Notes: generated from the letters alone by a model not told the origin. A DNA stretch of 64,000 nt from Burkholderia pyrrocinia (GCF_003330765.1 NZ_CP024902.1:3038001-3102000), one strand, 5' to 3'. Numbered from the stretch's first letter, positions 36,261 to 44,839 are shown. Translations and numbers: made by a program.

Positions 36261-37343
36261 TCACGTGCGCGCCGTGTCCGGCACCGGCCGCACGACGTGA
36301 TGCGACGGGTCGCGCGTCTGCCGGACCAGCGCCGGCACGATCTCCGCATACGCGGCGAGCGTGCTGCGGTACGGCGGCGGCATGTCGGCTTTCACGGCGT
36401 CGTGCAGCTGCGGCAGCGCGTGGAACGGCACCATCGGGAACATGTGGTGCTCGACGTGGTAGTTCATGTTCCAGTACAGGAAGCGGAACACGGGATTCAT
36501 CATCACGGTCCGGCAGTTGCGCCGGTGATCGAGCACGTTCTCGGGCATGCCCGCATGCTGCGTCAGGCCGAAGTACAGGTACAGCCACGCGCCGTAAAGG
36601 CTCGGCAGCCCGATGTAGAGCAGCGGCAGGATCGTGTGCCAGTAAAGCGATACACCGGCCACGAGCACGTAGACCGCGAGATGGATGCGCGCCTCGCGCA
36701 CGACCTTCGGCCGTTCCGATTCGGGCACGTAGGTGCGCTCCTCGTCGTCGAGCCGGCCGGTGAACGCAACGGCGATCATCTTGCGCAGCTCGCCGGCCAC
36801 ATGCTTCAGTGCGACGACGTTCAGCACGAGCGCGAGCCAGTCGGTCGGCTTCGGCGCGGCGATTTCCGGGTCGCGCCCGACGACCAGCGTGTCGGTGTGA
36901 TGGCGCGCGTGGCTCCAGCGCCACGCCGTCGCGCGGCGGAACACCTGGAACGATGCGACCTGGTACAGCGCGTCGTTCATCCAGCGCGTGCGGAACGCCG
37001 TGCCGTGCCCGCATTCGTGCCAGCGCGAGTCGGCCGGGCTGCAGTAAAGCGTGCCGTAGATGAAGAACGCGGGGAGCGCCCACGCCGAATGCGCGCGCCA
37101 CGCAAGCCACGCGAGCACGCCGCTGATCGCGATCGCCGCGTACCAGACCAGCGTGTCGCGGATCGCGCGCGCGTCGCCGCGCTGCATCAACTGCTTCATC
37201 AGCGGCCGCGGCACCGGGCACCGGTACCACTCGGCGTTGACGAGCCCGGCCGCGTGCGCGCGCTCGCCGGCACCGCCGATCATTCGGTATGCGTGACGGC
37301 GCGCCGCCGTGCGATCGTGCGCCTGGTCGTCCTTATGGGCCAC
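36261..37343 (-). CDS. Membrane di-iron oxygenase, fatty-acid-desaturase superfamily (MocD/rhizopine-oxygenase-like)
   Basis: 360-aa membrane protein with the three histidine boxes of desaturase/hydroxylase enzymes: HECGH (His109-His113, within HECGHGTAF), HARHH and NYHVEHH. Four hydrophobic helices flank the boxes. The start is GTG at 37343 with AAGGAGACACGA before it. Rieske ferredoxin and reductase genes follow in the same operon. In rhizobia MocD, MocE and MocF are needed to use 3-O-methyl-scyllo-inosamine, presumably by oxidative O-demethylation. Facing genes for inositol-type enzymes make a similar role plausible here, but an acyl substrate cannot be excluded. Confidence 0.85.
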   Translation of the reverse strand: MAHKDDQAHDRTAARRHAYRMIGGAGERAHAAGLVNAEWYRCPVPRPLMKQLMQRGDARAIRDTLVWYAAIAISGVLAWLAWRAHSAWALPAFFIYGTLYCSPADSRWHECGHGTAFRTRWMNDALYQVASFQVFRRATAWRWSHARHHTDTLVVGRDPEIAAPKPTDWLALVLNVVALKHVAGELRKMIAVAFTGRLDDEERTYVPESERPKVVREARIHLAVYVLVAGVSLYWHTILPLLYIGLPSLYGAWLYLYFGLTQHAGMPENVLDHRRNCRTVMMNPVFRFLYWNMNYHVEHHMFPMVPFHALPQLHDAVKADMPPPYRSTLAAYAEIVPALVRQTRDPSHHVVRPVPDTART

Positions 37344-37424
37344 TCGTGTCTCCTTGTTCCTGGTGCGCGGCAAGCGCTTCGTCATAGAACCAAAATTAGG
37401 CGACCGACGGCGCCCGCTCAATCG

Positions 37425-37438
37425 AAACGTTGACGAAA
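37425..37438. promoter_or_regulatory. Candidate LacI-family operator, copy 1 (divergent promoter region)
   Basis: AAACGTTGACGAAA, the reverse complement of copy 2 at 38632-38645, 14 of 14 bases. The AACGTT core is typical of LacI/PurR-family sites. It lies between the divergent oxygenase gene (start 37343) and LacI gene (start 37506). Confidence 0.65.
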
Positions 37439-37505
37439 TTTCGCCATCGCTTTAGCGTTCGTGACAGCGCCACGCGACCGATGGCGACCACAGATGGAGA
37501 CAACC

Positions 37506-38570
37506 ATGGCAGGCGAATCCGGGCCGCGCTGGCGCAAGCGCACCGCGCGCTTCGACGAGATCGCGGCGCTCGCCGGGGTCAGCACGACCACCGTCGACCG
37601 CGTGCTCAACGAGCGCGGCAGCGTATCGGCGCAGGCGCGCGAACGCGTGGTGGCGGCGGCGCGGCAGCTCGGCGTGCCGCGGCAACTGCCCGACACGCGG
37701 CACGGGCTGATCCACATCGACGTGCTGCTGCCGGACACCGATGCGCCGTTCTTCCTGCGGCTGCAGCAGGCGCTGCAGCGCTCGCTGCAGATGCTCGACC
37801 GGCGCGTGGTCGTGCACCGGGCGATCCTGCCGGCCGCGGACGACGAACGGGCCGCCGCGCTGATCGAACGGCCCGCCTACCGGCGTGCGGCGCTGATCGT
37901 CACGGCGCACGACACCGCCCGCGTGCGCAACGCGCTGGCCGGCGCGATCGCACGCGGCGAGACCGTCGTCACGATGGTCACCGACATCGGCGGCATCGAC
38001 CGCGTGCATTACGCAGGCATCGACAACTACCGCGCCGGGCGCACGGCCGGCTACTACATCGGCCGCCTGGCGGCGCGCCCCGGCCGCGTGCTGCTGCTCG
38101 GCGGGCGCATGGGCTACCGCGCGCACGCCGACCGGATGGCCGGATGCCGGGACCAGCTCGCCGACGCGTTCGCCGCCGTCCGTTGCGACGACGAGCCGAT
38201 CGAGACGCTCGACCAGGACGACCGCTGCTATCGCGCGGTGACGAAGGCGCTGCACGCACATGACGACGTGGTCGCGATCTACAACAGCGGCGCCGGCTCG
38301 GCCGGCATCGAAGCGGCACTGCGCAAGGCCGGCGCGACCGGGCGCGTCGTCTGGATCGGTCACGAGATGATCGACCTGCACCGCACCTTCATCGAAGCCG
38401 GCGCGATGGACCTCGCGATCGACCAAGATCCGGACGGACAGGCGCTTTCCGCGCTGCAGCACGTGCTGCATGCGTGCGGGATCGTCGAACAGGCGCCGCC
38501 GGGCGACCCGGTCGAATTCCGCGTGTTCTGTCCGGCGAACGTGAGGACGAGCGCCTACCTGCAGGCCTGA
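37506..38570 (+). CDS. LacI-family transcriptional regulator of the inositol/oxygenase cluster
   Basis: 354-aa repressor-type protein. The HTH and hinge (FDEIAALAGVSTTTVDRVLNERGSVSAQARERV, about residues 15-45) are followed by a periplasmic-binding-like sugar domain (IHIDVLLPDTDAPFFLRL onward; HYAGIDNYRAGRTAGYYIGRL). This is the type that binds a sugar or cyclitol. The start at 37506 has GGAG six bases upstream; an ATG at 37494 contains that site. It sits between the oxygenase operon and the metabolic operon, and a shared 14-bp motif precedes both. Confidence 0.92.
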   Translation: MAGESGPRWRKRTARFDEIAALAGVSTTTVDRVLNERGSVSAQARERVVAAARQLGVPRQLPDTRHGLIHIDVLLPDTDAPFFLRLQQALQRSLQMLDRRVVVHRAILPAADDERAAALIERPAYRRAALIVTAHDTARVRNALAGAIARGETVVTMVTDIGGIDRVHYAGIDNYRAGRTAGYYIGRLAARPGRVLLLGGRMGYRAHADRMAGCRDQLADAFAAVRCDDEPIETLDQDDRCYRAVTKALHAHDDVVAIYNSGAGSAGIEAALRKAGATGRVVWIGHEMIDLHRTFIEAGAMDLAIDQDPDGQALSALQHVLHACGIVEQAPPGDPVEFRVFCPANVRTSAYLQA

Positions 38571-38601
38571 AGGTCGCCGCGTATCGCGCCGCGCGCGCGT
38601 G

Positions 38602-38638
38602 GCGAAAAAATCGACCGCCGCATTGGCGATTTTTCGTC
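38602..38638 (+). terminator. Weak inverted repeat after the lacI-type gene, possible attenuator
   Basis: GCGAAAAAATCG and CGATTTTTCG pair around a 14-base loop just before copy 2 of the LacI operator motif. It could be a terminator for the regulator gene or part of the operator region; the arms differ by one base in length. Confidence 0.35.
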
Positions 38639-38645
38639 AACGTTT
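38632..38645. promoter_or_regulatory. Candidate LacI-family operator, copy 2
   Basis: TTTCGTCAACGTTT, identical to the complement of copy 1. It lies 70 bp before the start of the TIM-barrel gene at 38715, as expected for an operator of the metabolic operon. Confidence 0.65.
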
Positions 38646-38714
38646 GTCATGCAACCCGCGTGACGCATCCGTACATTGGGCAGCCATTCCCCGGACAACA
38701 ACGGACAGGAGACG

Positions 38715-39716
38715 ATGGCTGAACCGATCCTCATCGGCGTGAACCTCGACGGCGTGCTCGAACACGACGGCCTGCCGTTGCCCGCGCCCGCCGAACGCTT
38801 CCGGATGGTCGCCGGCGCCGGCGTGTTCGACTACGTCGAAAAGAACCCGGCACCCGGCGAAGATCTGTCGCCGTATTTTGCGCTGGTCGAACGCCACGCG
38901 CTGCCGATTCGCGTGATCGGCGGCATCTGGCGCGCAGGCCGAGACGAAGCGCACGTCGCCGAAATCGTCGACGCGGGCGCGCGGTTCGGCAGCACGGTGC
39001 TCAACTGCCAGCTATACGCGCATCACGCGGACGGCCATCCGCTGTCGGACCGCGAGGTCGCCGATTTCTACCTGCGCACGTACGAACGCGGAGAGCCGGC
39101 CGGCTGCCTGCCGAGCCTCGAAGTGCACGTCGACATGTGGAGCGAGGATTTCACGCGCATCGCGCGCGTCGCACAGCATGTCGAGCGGGCCGGCGTGCCG
39201 TTCCGGATCACGCTCGATCATTCGCACCTGCTGTTCAAGCTCGGCAATCGCGCCGAACTCGACGCATCGAGCATGCGCGAGTCGGTCGACGGCGGCCGCC
39301 TCTTGCTCGACCCCGCGTCGCCCGCGGCCCTCTATGCCGACTGGATCGCGCACGGCTGGGTCCGGCATGCGCATGCGCGCAGCGTGATTCCGGACAATCC
39401 GGACAACCGCTGGATGCGCCGCGCGGACGGCAGGCCCGGGCGCGGCATCCAGTACCCGTTCGTCGCGCCCGCGCCGGGCGCCTATCACGGCGAATGGCGC
39501 GCGGCGGCGCTCGACACGTGGAAGGCCGCGCTGCGCCAATTGCTGCAATCGCAAGTTCACGCGCGGCCGGCGCGGCTCGAACAGATCAGTTGCGAGTTCA
39601 TCCCGTTCCCCGACTACGGCGGCGGCGCGCGCTATTCGATCTTCGACAACAACGTCGCGTGCGCGCAATGGCTGCGCGACACGTGGCGCGCGGCCATCGC
39701 GCGCACCGGCACCTGA
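38715..39716 (+). CDS. Xylose-isomerase-like TIM-barrel protein
   Basis: 333-aa protein of unknown substrate. A TIM-barrel of the sugar-phosphate isomerase/epimerase superfamily is indicated by strand ends with metal-ligand candidates: SLEVHVDMWSED (Glu), RITLDHSHLLFK (Asp, His), VRHAHARSVIP and ISCEFIPFPDYGG (Glu). AGGAG precedes the start ATG. It is the first metabolic gene of the LacI-controlled set and is followed 37 bp later by an IolI-like gene. It may act as a dehydratase, epimerase or isomerase on a cyclitol; MocC of rhizobia is also a protein of this fold. Confidence 0.8.
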   Translation: MAEPILIGVNLDGVLEHDGLPLPAPAERFRMVAGAGVFDYVEKNPAPGEDLSPYFALVERHALPIRVIGGIWRAGRDEAHVAEIVDAGARFGSTVLNCQLYAHHADGHPLSDREVADFYLRTYERGEPAGCLPSLEVHVDMWSEDFTRIARVAQHVERAGVPFRITLDHSHLLFKLGNRAELDASSMRESVDGGRLLLDPASPAALYADWIAHGWVRHAHARSVIPDNPDNRWMRRADGRPGRGIQYPFVAPAPGAYHGEWRAAALDTWKAALRQLLQSQVHARPARLEQISCEFIPFPDYGGGARYSIFDNNVACAQWLRDTWRAAIARTGT

Positions 39717-39753
39717 TTCGGACCCAGCCCCCTCGAGACCCAAGGACAGAACC

Positions 39754-40581
39754 ATGACGCAAGCATTCCACTTTTCGCTGAACCGGATGAGCGCGCCGCG
39801 CATGCCGCTCGACCGCTATGTCGCGCTGTGCCGGCGCCTCGGCGTCGACACGATCGAGATCCGCAACGATCTCGACGGCGTCGAGATCGCCGACGGCACG
39901 CCGGCCACCGCCGTGCGCGCGACGGCCGAAGCCGGCGGCGTGACGATCCTGACGATCAACGCGCTGCAGCGCTTCGAGCAATGGAACGCCGAGCGCGCGG
40001 ACGAGGCAACCGTGCTGGCCGACTACGCGGCGCACTGCGGTGCGCGCGCGCTGGTGCTGTGCCCGACCAACAGCCGCACCGACGCACGCGGCACGGATGT
40101 GCGCCATGCGGATCTCGTGAAGGCACTGAAGGCGCTGAAACCGATCCTCGAAGCGCGCGGCCTGCTCGGCTTCATCGAACCGCTCGGTTTCGAGGAGTGC
40201 GCGCTGCGCCGCAAGTCGGACGCGGTAAAAGGCATCTACGACGCGGCGGGCGAACAGGTCTTCCGGCTCGTGCACGACACGTTCCACCATCACCTGTCCG
40301 GCGAGGACATCTTCTTCCCGAACCTGACGGGCCTCGTGCACATCTCGGGCGTCGAGGAAGGCGACCTGCCGGTCGACCGGATGCGCGACGGCCATCGCGT
40401 GCTGGTCGGCGGCGCCGACCGGCTCGGCAACATCCGGCAGTTGCGCGAGCTGCTCGCGCGCGGCTACCGCGGCGCGTTTTCGTTCGAGCCGTTCGCGAAC
40501 GAAATCGCCGAAGCCGACGACATCGAAGACCGGCTGCGGGCCAGCATCGAGTACGTGCGCGGCGAACTGGCGACTCGCTGA
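39754..40581 (+). CDS. IolI-like TIM-barrel isomerase (2-keto-myo-inositol isomerase-like)
   Basis: 275-aa protein. Its layout matches IolI: an early YVALCRRLGVDTIEIRND strand, ILTINALQRFEQWN (compare LALNAL in IolI), GFIEPLGFEE with the metal-ligand Glu, LVHDTFHHHLSGED with Asp/His ligands, VHISGVEE and PVDRMRDGHRVLVGGADRLGN, and the final FSFEPFANEI Glu. IolI interconverts inososes in inositol catabolism. Position among a MocA/IolG-type dehydrogenase and a MocDEF-like oxygenase supports a cyclitol substrate. The ATG at 39754 is preceded by AAGGACAG. Confidence 0.82.
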   Translation: MTQAFHFSLNRMSAPRMPLDRYVALCRRLGVDTIEIRNDLDGVEIADGTPATAVRATAEAGGVTILTINALQRFEQWNAERADEATVLADYAAHCGARALVLCPTNSRTDARGTDVRHADLVKALKALKPILEARGLLGFIEPLGFEECALRRKSDAVKGIYDAAGEQVFRLVHDTFHHHLSGEDIFFPNLTGLVHISGVEEGDLPVDRMRDGHRVLVGGADRLGNIRQLRELLARGYRGAFSFEPFANEIAEADDIEDRLRASIEYVRGELATR

Positions 40582-40586
40582 GCATC

Positions 40587-40606
40587 GCGGCGGCACGTGC
40601 CGCCGC
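40587..40606. repeat. Perfect 20-bp G+C palindrome between the isomerase and porin genes
   Basis: GCGGCGGCAC followed directly by its reverse complement GTGCCGCCGC, starting 6 bp after the isomerase stop. It could form an mRNA-stabilising hairpin or a partial attenuator that separates expression of the enzymes from the porin. No T run follows. Confidence 0.6.
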
Positions 40607-40712
40607 GGCAACCGCCGCGCGTCATGCCGCGCACGCAGATGCACGCGATGCGACGCAGGCAAGCAGGTAATCAGGCAACCCACAAGAAAACGACAATCGG
40701 TTTGGAGACGAC

Positions 40713-41834
40713 ATGAAACGAATCGCGCTATCCGCACTCATCTGCTCAGGAATCCTCTGTTATTCTGGCGCTTTTGCCCAGACGTCGATCACGCTGTATG
40801 GCGTCGCCGACGCGGGCCTCGATTACGTGAGCCAGGTGCAGACCGGCAACGGCACCACCGCGTCGCGGCTGCGTGCGCAAAGCAGCGACTGGGGCGCGAG
40901 CCGGTTCGGGCTGCTCGGCCAGGAAGACATCGGCGGCGGCTATCGCGTGATCTTCAACCTCGAATCGGGCACCAACCTGATGTCGGGCACGGCAGGCGAA
41001 GGCAACGGCCGCCTGTTCAGCCGCAAGGCGCTCGTCGGCGTGCGCAACGACCGCATCGGCACGCTGACGTTCGGCCGCAACCTGTTCATCGCGAACGACC
41101 AGTGGGACATGGACCCGCTGCTGCAGCAGGCGTATTCGGCGACCGCGCTGGTGCGCAGCCGCAACGTGCCGATCACCAGCAACAACATCGAATACCGGTC
41201 GCCGTCGTGGAACGGTTTCAACGTGCATGCGCAGTACGCGCTCGGCAACCAGGCCGGCGGCTTCAATCTCAGCGCGGCAAACGAGTTCGGCCGCAGCGAC
41301 GGGATCCAGCTCACGTACCGCAACGACTTCGTGATGCTGCGTGCGATGTATGACGAACTGCGCGACGCGAACGGCCGGATGAGCAACGTGTTCACGAGTT
41401 CGCGCGAAGTCTTCGCCGGCGCGAACCTCTATTGGCGCGCGCTGACCTTGCAGGCCGCGTACACGCACCTGAACGCGCCCGACACGCCCGCCGGCCTCGC
41501 GCGCAATGCGGATCACTACTGGGTCGGCGCGCAGTATCGCGTGACGCCCGCGCTCGCGCTCGGCGGTGCCGCGTACTACGTGCACGTCGGATCGGGCGCA
41601 GGCGATGCGACCCACGATCCGTCCGGCCACGCATCGATGTTCGCGCTCGGCGCCGCATACAGCCTGTCGAAGCGCACGCTGCTCTACGCGACCGTCGCGC
41701 ATGTGCGCAACGCAAGCGGATCGAATTTCTCGGTCGCGAACAACAACCCCGGCACGGACAACGACAATCTCGCGAATCCGCTGCCGGGCCGTTCGCAGAC
41801 CGGCGCGAACATCGGCATCAACCATTCGTTTTGA
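40713..41834 (+). CDS. Gram-negative trimeric porin in the inositol/oxygenase cluster
   Basis: 373-aa outer-membrane channel. The signal peptide MKRIALSALICSGILCYSGAFA is cleaved before QTSITLYGVADAGLDY. Many beta strands follow and the end is GINHSF with terminal phenylalanine. GGAG precedes the ATG by seven bases. It is embedded among cytoplasmic enzymes under one LacI regulator, so it is probably the dedicated uptake channel for the cluster's substrate. No inner-membrane transporter gene is present in the cluster. Confidence 0.94.
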   Translation: MKRIALSALICSGILCYSGAFAQTSITLYGVADAGLDYVSQVQTGNGTTASRLRAQSSDWGASRFGLLGQEDIGGGYRVIFNLESGTNLMSGTAGEGNGRLFSRKALVGVRNDRIGTLTFGRNLFIANDQWDMDPLLQQAYSATALVRSRNVPITSNNIEYRSPSWNGFNVHAQYALGNQAGGFNLSAANEFGRSDGIQLTYRNDFVMLRAMYDELRDANGRMSNVFTSSREVFAGANLYWRALTLQAAYTHLNAPDTPAGLARNADHYWVGAQYRVTPALALGGAAYYVHVGSGAGDATHDPSGHASMFALGAAYSLSKRTLLYATVAHVRNASGSNFSVANNNPGTDNDNLANPLPGRSQTGANIGINHSF

Positions 41835-41906
41835 CGTGCAACGCGGGGCCGCGGCCGACGCGTGCCGCGCCCTATCGGAAGACAACGGAGTCAACAGGAG
41901 AGCAGG

Positions 41907-42893
41907 ATGATCGAATTCGCTTTGTTCGGTGCCGGAAGAATCGGCAAGATCCATGCGGCCAATCTGGCGCGCCACCCGGGCGCGAAGCTGAAATACGTGA
42001 TCGACCGGCATGCGCCGTCGGCCGACGCGCTCGCACGCACGCACGGTGCGCAGGTCGCCGACATCGAACGCGCGCTCGGCGATGCGGCCGTGCAGGCGGT
42101 CGTGATCGCGTCGAGCACCGACACGCACGCCGACCTGATCGTCGCCGCGGCGAACGCGGGCAAGGCCGTGTTCTGCGAGAAGCCGGTCGACCTGACCGTC
42201 GAGCGCTCTCGCGAATGCGCGGAGGTCGTCCGGCGCAACCGCGTGACCTGCATGATCGGCTTCCAGCGCCGCTTCGATCCCACGTTCGCCGCGCTGAAGG
42301 CGCGCGTCGAGCGCGGCGAGATCGGCACACCGGAAATGCTGGTCGTCACGAGCCGCGACCCGGGTGCACCGCCCGTCGACTATCTCCGAAGCTCGGGCGG
42401 CATCTTCAAGGACATGCTGATCCACGATTTCGACGTGTTCCGCTGGATCCTCGGCGACGAAGCGCAGACGCTGCACGCGACCGGCAGCTGCCTGACCGAT
42501 CCGGCCGTGCTCGACGCGGGCGACATCGATTCGACCGCCGTGACGATCCGCACGCGGCGCGGGCTGCTGTGCCAGATCAACACGTCGCGGCGCGCCGCCT
42601 ACGGCTACGACCAGCGCTTCGAGCTGCTCGGCAGCAACGGGATGCTGCAGGCCGGCAACGTGCGGCCGACCGAAGTGAGCGCGTGGCTCGCAAGCGGCAT
42701 CGCGACGGACGTGCCGGAGCCGTTCTTCCTCGAACGCTACCGGCATGCGTACGCGGCCGAGATCGCACACTTCGTCGACGCGCTGCGCGACGGCACGCCG
42801 GTCAGGACGACGATCGACGACGGGCTCGCCGCGCTCGAGCTGGCCGAGGCCGCGATGACGTCGTGGAAAACGGGGCGCGTGATCGAGATGTAA
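41907..42893 (+). CDS. Gfo/Idh/MocA-family dehydrogenase (inositol 2-dehydrogenase, IolG-like)
   Basis: 328-aa NAD(P)-dependent oxidoreductase. The Rossmann motif is FALFGAGRIGKIHAANLA (residues 4-21). The catalytic lysine is in CEKPVD, and the second motif DMLIHDFDVFRWILG contains the Asp and His used in inositol dehydrogenases. Best family match is myo-inositol 2-dehydrogenase (IolG)/MocA, which make inosose from inositol or act in rhizopine use. AGGAG stands just upstream of the ATG. It is the last clear member of the LacI-controlled operon. Confidence 0.9.
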   Translation: MIEFALFGAGRIGKIHAANLARHPGAKLKYVIDRHAPSADALARTHGAQVADIERALGDAAVQAVVIASSTDTHADLIVAAANAGKAVFCEKPVDLTVERSRECAEVVRRNRVTCMIGFQRRFDPTFAALKARVERGEIGTPEMLVVTSRDPGAPPVDYLRSSGGIFKDMLIHDFDVFRWILGDEAQTLHATGSCLTDPAVLDAGDIDSTAVTIRTRRGLLCQINTSRRAAYGYDQRFELLGSNGMLQAGNVRPTEVSAWLASGIATDVPEPFFLERYRHAYAAEIAHFVDALRDGTPVRTTIDDGLAALELAEAAMTSWKTGRVIEM

Positions 42894-43102
42894 CGCAAAC
42901 GGCGGCGGCGCGTGCAAGCGGGCCACCGCCGTCGCACGACCGGCCGGCGGAGCCCGGGCGCAATCGGCGGCACATCGGTACGACAGGCTGCGGCGGCGCG
43001 GCGGCATCGGGCAAATTTGCCGAAACGTCGCGCGGCGCGCGGGTGAAAGCACGTATGATGACGCATTGATCGGCGTCGCCGACACCCCGCTTCTTCACCA
43101 TC

Positions 43103-43789
43103 ATGCTCGATCACCTCATCTGCGACTGCGACGGCGTGCTCGTCGACAGCGAAGTCATCGCCGACCGCGTGCTGCTCGATACGCTGTCCACCACGTTCCC
43201 GAACATCGATTTCGAAGCCGCCGCGAAGACGGCGTTCGGCCAGCAGACGTCGCGCTTCCTCGCCGGGCTCGAATCCCGCTTCGGGGTCGAGATGCCCGCC
43301 AACTTCATCGAGACCATCGAGCACAACATCGAGATCGCGCTGGCGCAATCGCTCGCGCCGATCACCGGCGTGCGCGACGCACTGCTGAAGGTCAGCCTGC
43401 CGGCGGCCGTCGTGTCGAACAGCCGGCTCGCACGCGTGCGCAGCTCGCTGAAGCGCGCATCGCTCACCGAAATCTTCGGCGAGCGCGTGTTCAGTTCCGA
43501 GCAGGTGTCGCGGCCGAAGCCCTACCCCGACGTCTACCTGCATGCGGCGCAAACGCTCGGCATCACGCCGGCGCGCTGCATCGTCGTCGAGGACAGCGTG
43601 TCGGGGCTGAATGCCGCACGCGCGGCGGGGATGAAAACGATCGCGTTCGTCGGCGCGAGCCACATCCCCGACAACTACGCGGACGCGCTGCGCGCGATGG
43701 GCATCACGCGGATCATGCGCAGGATGGACGAACTGCCGTTACTCGTCGAAGCCGGCATGCGCGGCGAATTCGGCGACGTGCAGTCCTGA
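43103..43789 (+). CDS. HAD-superfamily phosphatase (CbbY/beta-phosphoglucomutase-like)
   Basis: 228-aa HAD hydrolase. Motif I is CDCDGVLVDSE (nucleophile and acid Asp), motif II is VSNS, motif III is RPKPYPDVY and motif IV is VVEDSVSGLNAA. The cap domain is of the helical C1 type. Members dephosphorylate sugar phosphates; the substrate is not predictable. It starts 209 bp after the IolG-like gene and may have its own promoter, so membership in the cluster is uncertain. Confidence 0.92.
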   Translation: MLDHLICDCDGVLVDSEVIADRVLLDTLSTTFPNIDFEAAAKTAFGQQTSRFLAGLESRFGVEMPANFIETIEHNIEIALAQSLAPITGVRDALLKVSLPAAVVSNSRLARVRSSLKRASLTEIFGERVFSSEQVSRPKPYPDVYLHAAQTLGITPARCIVVEDSVSGLNAARAAGMKTIAFVGASHIPDNYADALRAMGITRIMRRMDELPLLVEAGMRGEFGDVQS

Positions 43790-43802
43790 CGGTCATTCAA
43801 TC

Positions 43803-43828
43803 CGGCGTGCGCCGATTCACGCACGCCG
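43803..43828. terminator. Hairpin between the convergent HAD and ribB genes
   Basis: CGGCGTGCG and CGCACGCCG form an exact 9-bp stem with an 8-base loop between two convergent stop codons 76 bp apart. There is no T run on either side. Confidence 0.6.
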
Positions 43829-43865
43829 TACTGCGGGCGCGCGAACGCACCCGCTTGCTCGTCGC

Positions 43866-44576
43866 TCAGGCCGGTTCGCAGCAGCGTTCGCGCGCGGCCG
43901 CCAGCGCCTCGCGGAATTCGACGAGTTCCGCGATCGTCAGCATCGGCAGCCCGTGCTGTCGTGCGAAACGCTCGACGTCGTCGCCGCGCGTCATCGTGCC
44001 GTCCGGATTCATCAGTTCGCACAGCACGCCGGCAGGCTTCAGGCCGGCGAGGATCGACAGGTCGACCGTGCCTTCGGTGTGACCGCGGCGGGCAAGCACG
44101 CCACCCGGTTGCGCACGCAACGGAAACACGTGGCCGGGGCGCACGATGTCGTGCGGCTTCGCGCCGTCGGCGATCGCCGCGCGGATCGTCGTCACGCGAT
44201 CGGCCGCCGATACGCCCGTATGCACGCCTTCGCGCGCCTCGATCGATACGGTAAACGCGGTGCCGTTGCGGCTCTCGTTGGTCTGCACCATCGGCGGCAG
44301 CTCGAGCGCGCGCACCGTGTCGTCGGTCAGGCACAGGCATACGATGCCGCTGCACTCGCGAATCAGGAGTGCCATCGTCTCGGGCGTGATGCGCTCGGCG
44401 GCGACGATCAGGTCGGCCTCGTTCTCGCGGTCGTGATCATCCTGCAGCACGACCGCACGGCCGGCGCGCATTGCATCGAGCGCAGCGGCGATGCGCGGCG
44501 GCACCGGTTCGGAATCCAGCAACGGGAGATCGGCAAAGGCATCGGCGGGTGCCGACGAAACGGACATCAAGGACAT
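43866..44576 (-). CDS. ribB: 3,4-dihydroxy-2-butanone-4-phosphate synthase RibB
   Basis: 236-aa riboflavin-pathway enzyme converting ribulose-5-phosphate to dihydroxybutanone phosphate plus formate. Active-site block [11 protein letters not shown] (acidic, Mg-binding), then [35 protein letters not shown] and [12 protein letters not shown] are the family signatures. Only the RibB domain is present, not a RibBA fusion. The ATG at 44576 has GAGGAG eight bases upstream. An FMN riboswitch precedes it, so it is repressed when FMN is plentiful. Confidence 0.97.
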   Translation of the reverse strand: MSLMSVSSAPADAFADLPLLDSEPVPPRIAAALDAMRAGRAVVLQDDHDRENEADLIVAAERITPETMALLIRECSGIVCLCLTDDTVRALELPPMVQTNESRNGTAFTVSIEAREGVHTGVSAADRVTTIRAAIADGAKPHDIVRPGHVFPLRAQPGGVLARRGHTEGTVDLSILAGLKPAGVLCELMNPDGTMTRGDDVERFARQHGLPMLTIAELVEFREALAAARERCCEPA

Positions 44577-44618
44577 GTGAAACGCTCCTCGCAAATACGA
44601 TGTGGGCGAAAAACGTTT

Positions 44619-44678
44619 CAGGGCATTGCAAACAGACAGAACGACAACCCGCTTCGCACGCATAGCGAAGCGGCCCTG
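44619..44678 (-). promoter_or_regulatory. Candidate expression platform of the FMN riboswitch
   Basis: On the minus strand CAGGGC (44678-44673) can pair with GCCCTG (44624-44619), followed by AAACGTTTTT. Inside it CCGCTTCG/CGAAGCGG forms a perfect 8-bp hairpin. The outer stem with the T run could act as a conditional terminator between aptamer and ribB. Translational control cannot be excluded. Confidence 0.4.
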
Positions 44679-44698
44679 ACGGACATGACTATCTGCAC

Positions 44699-44839
44699 AT
44701 CTTCTCTCATCCGGACTGTAACCGTCGGCTCTGGCATTCGACCAGATCTGCTGACCCCGCGCGGATGCGCGGGCGCTCGCGGGCTCGCCGGCTTACGCCA
44801 GCCTACCGCCGGTGGGGAATTTCGCCCCGCCCTGAAGAC
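44699..44839 (-). promoter_or_regulatory. FMN riboswitch (RFN element) upstream of ribB
   Basis: About 141 nt. On the minus strand the conserved RFN blocks read in order: GTCTTCAGGGCGGGGCGAA, ATTCCCCACCGGCGGTA, GCCCGCGAGCGCC, GGTCAGCAGATCTGGTC, GAATGCCAGAGCCGACGG and TTACAGTCCGGATGAGAGAAGA. P1 pairs TCTTC with GAAGA. The aptamer binds FMN. It lies 122 nt before the ribB start on the same strand. Confidence 0.97.

Noticed and set aside
34631-37343. Plain fatty-acid desaturation operon
   Set aside because: Possible, but a soluble Rieske ferredoxin plus dedicated reductase and facing inositol-type genes fit a MocDEF-type oxygenase better; kept only as an alternative.
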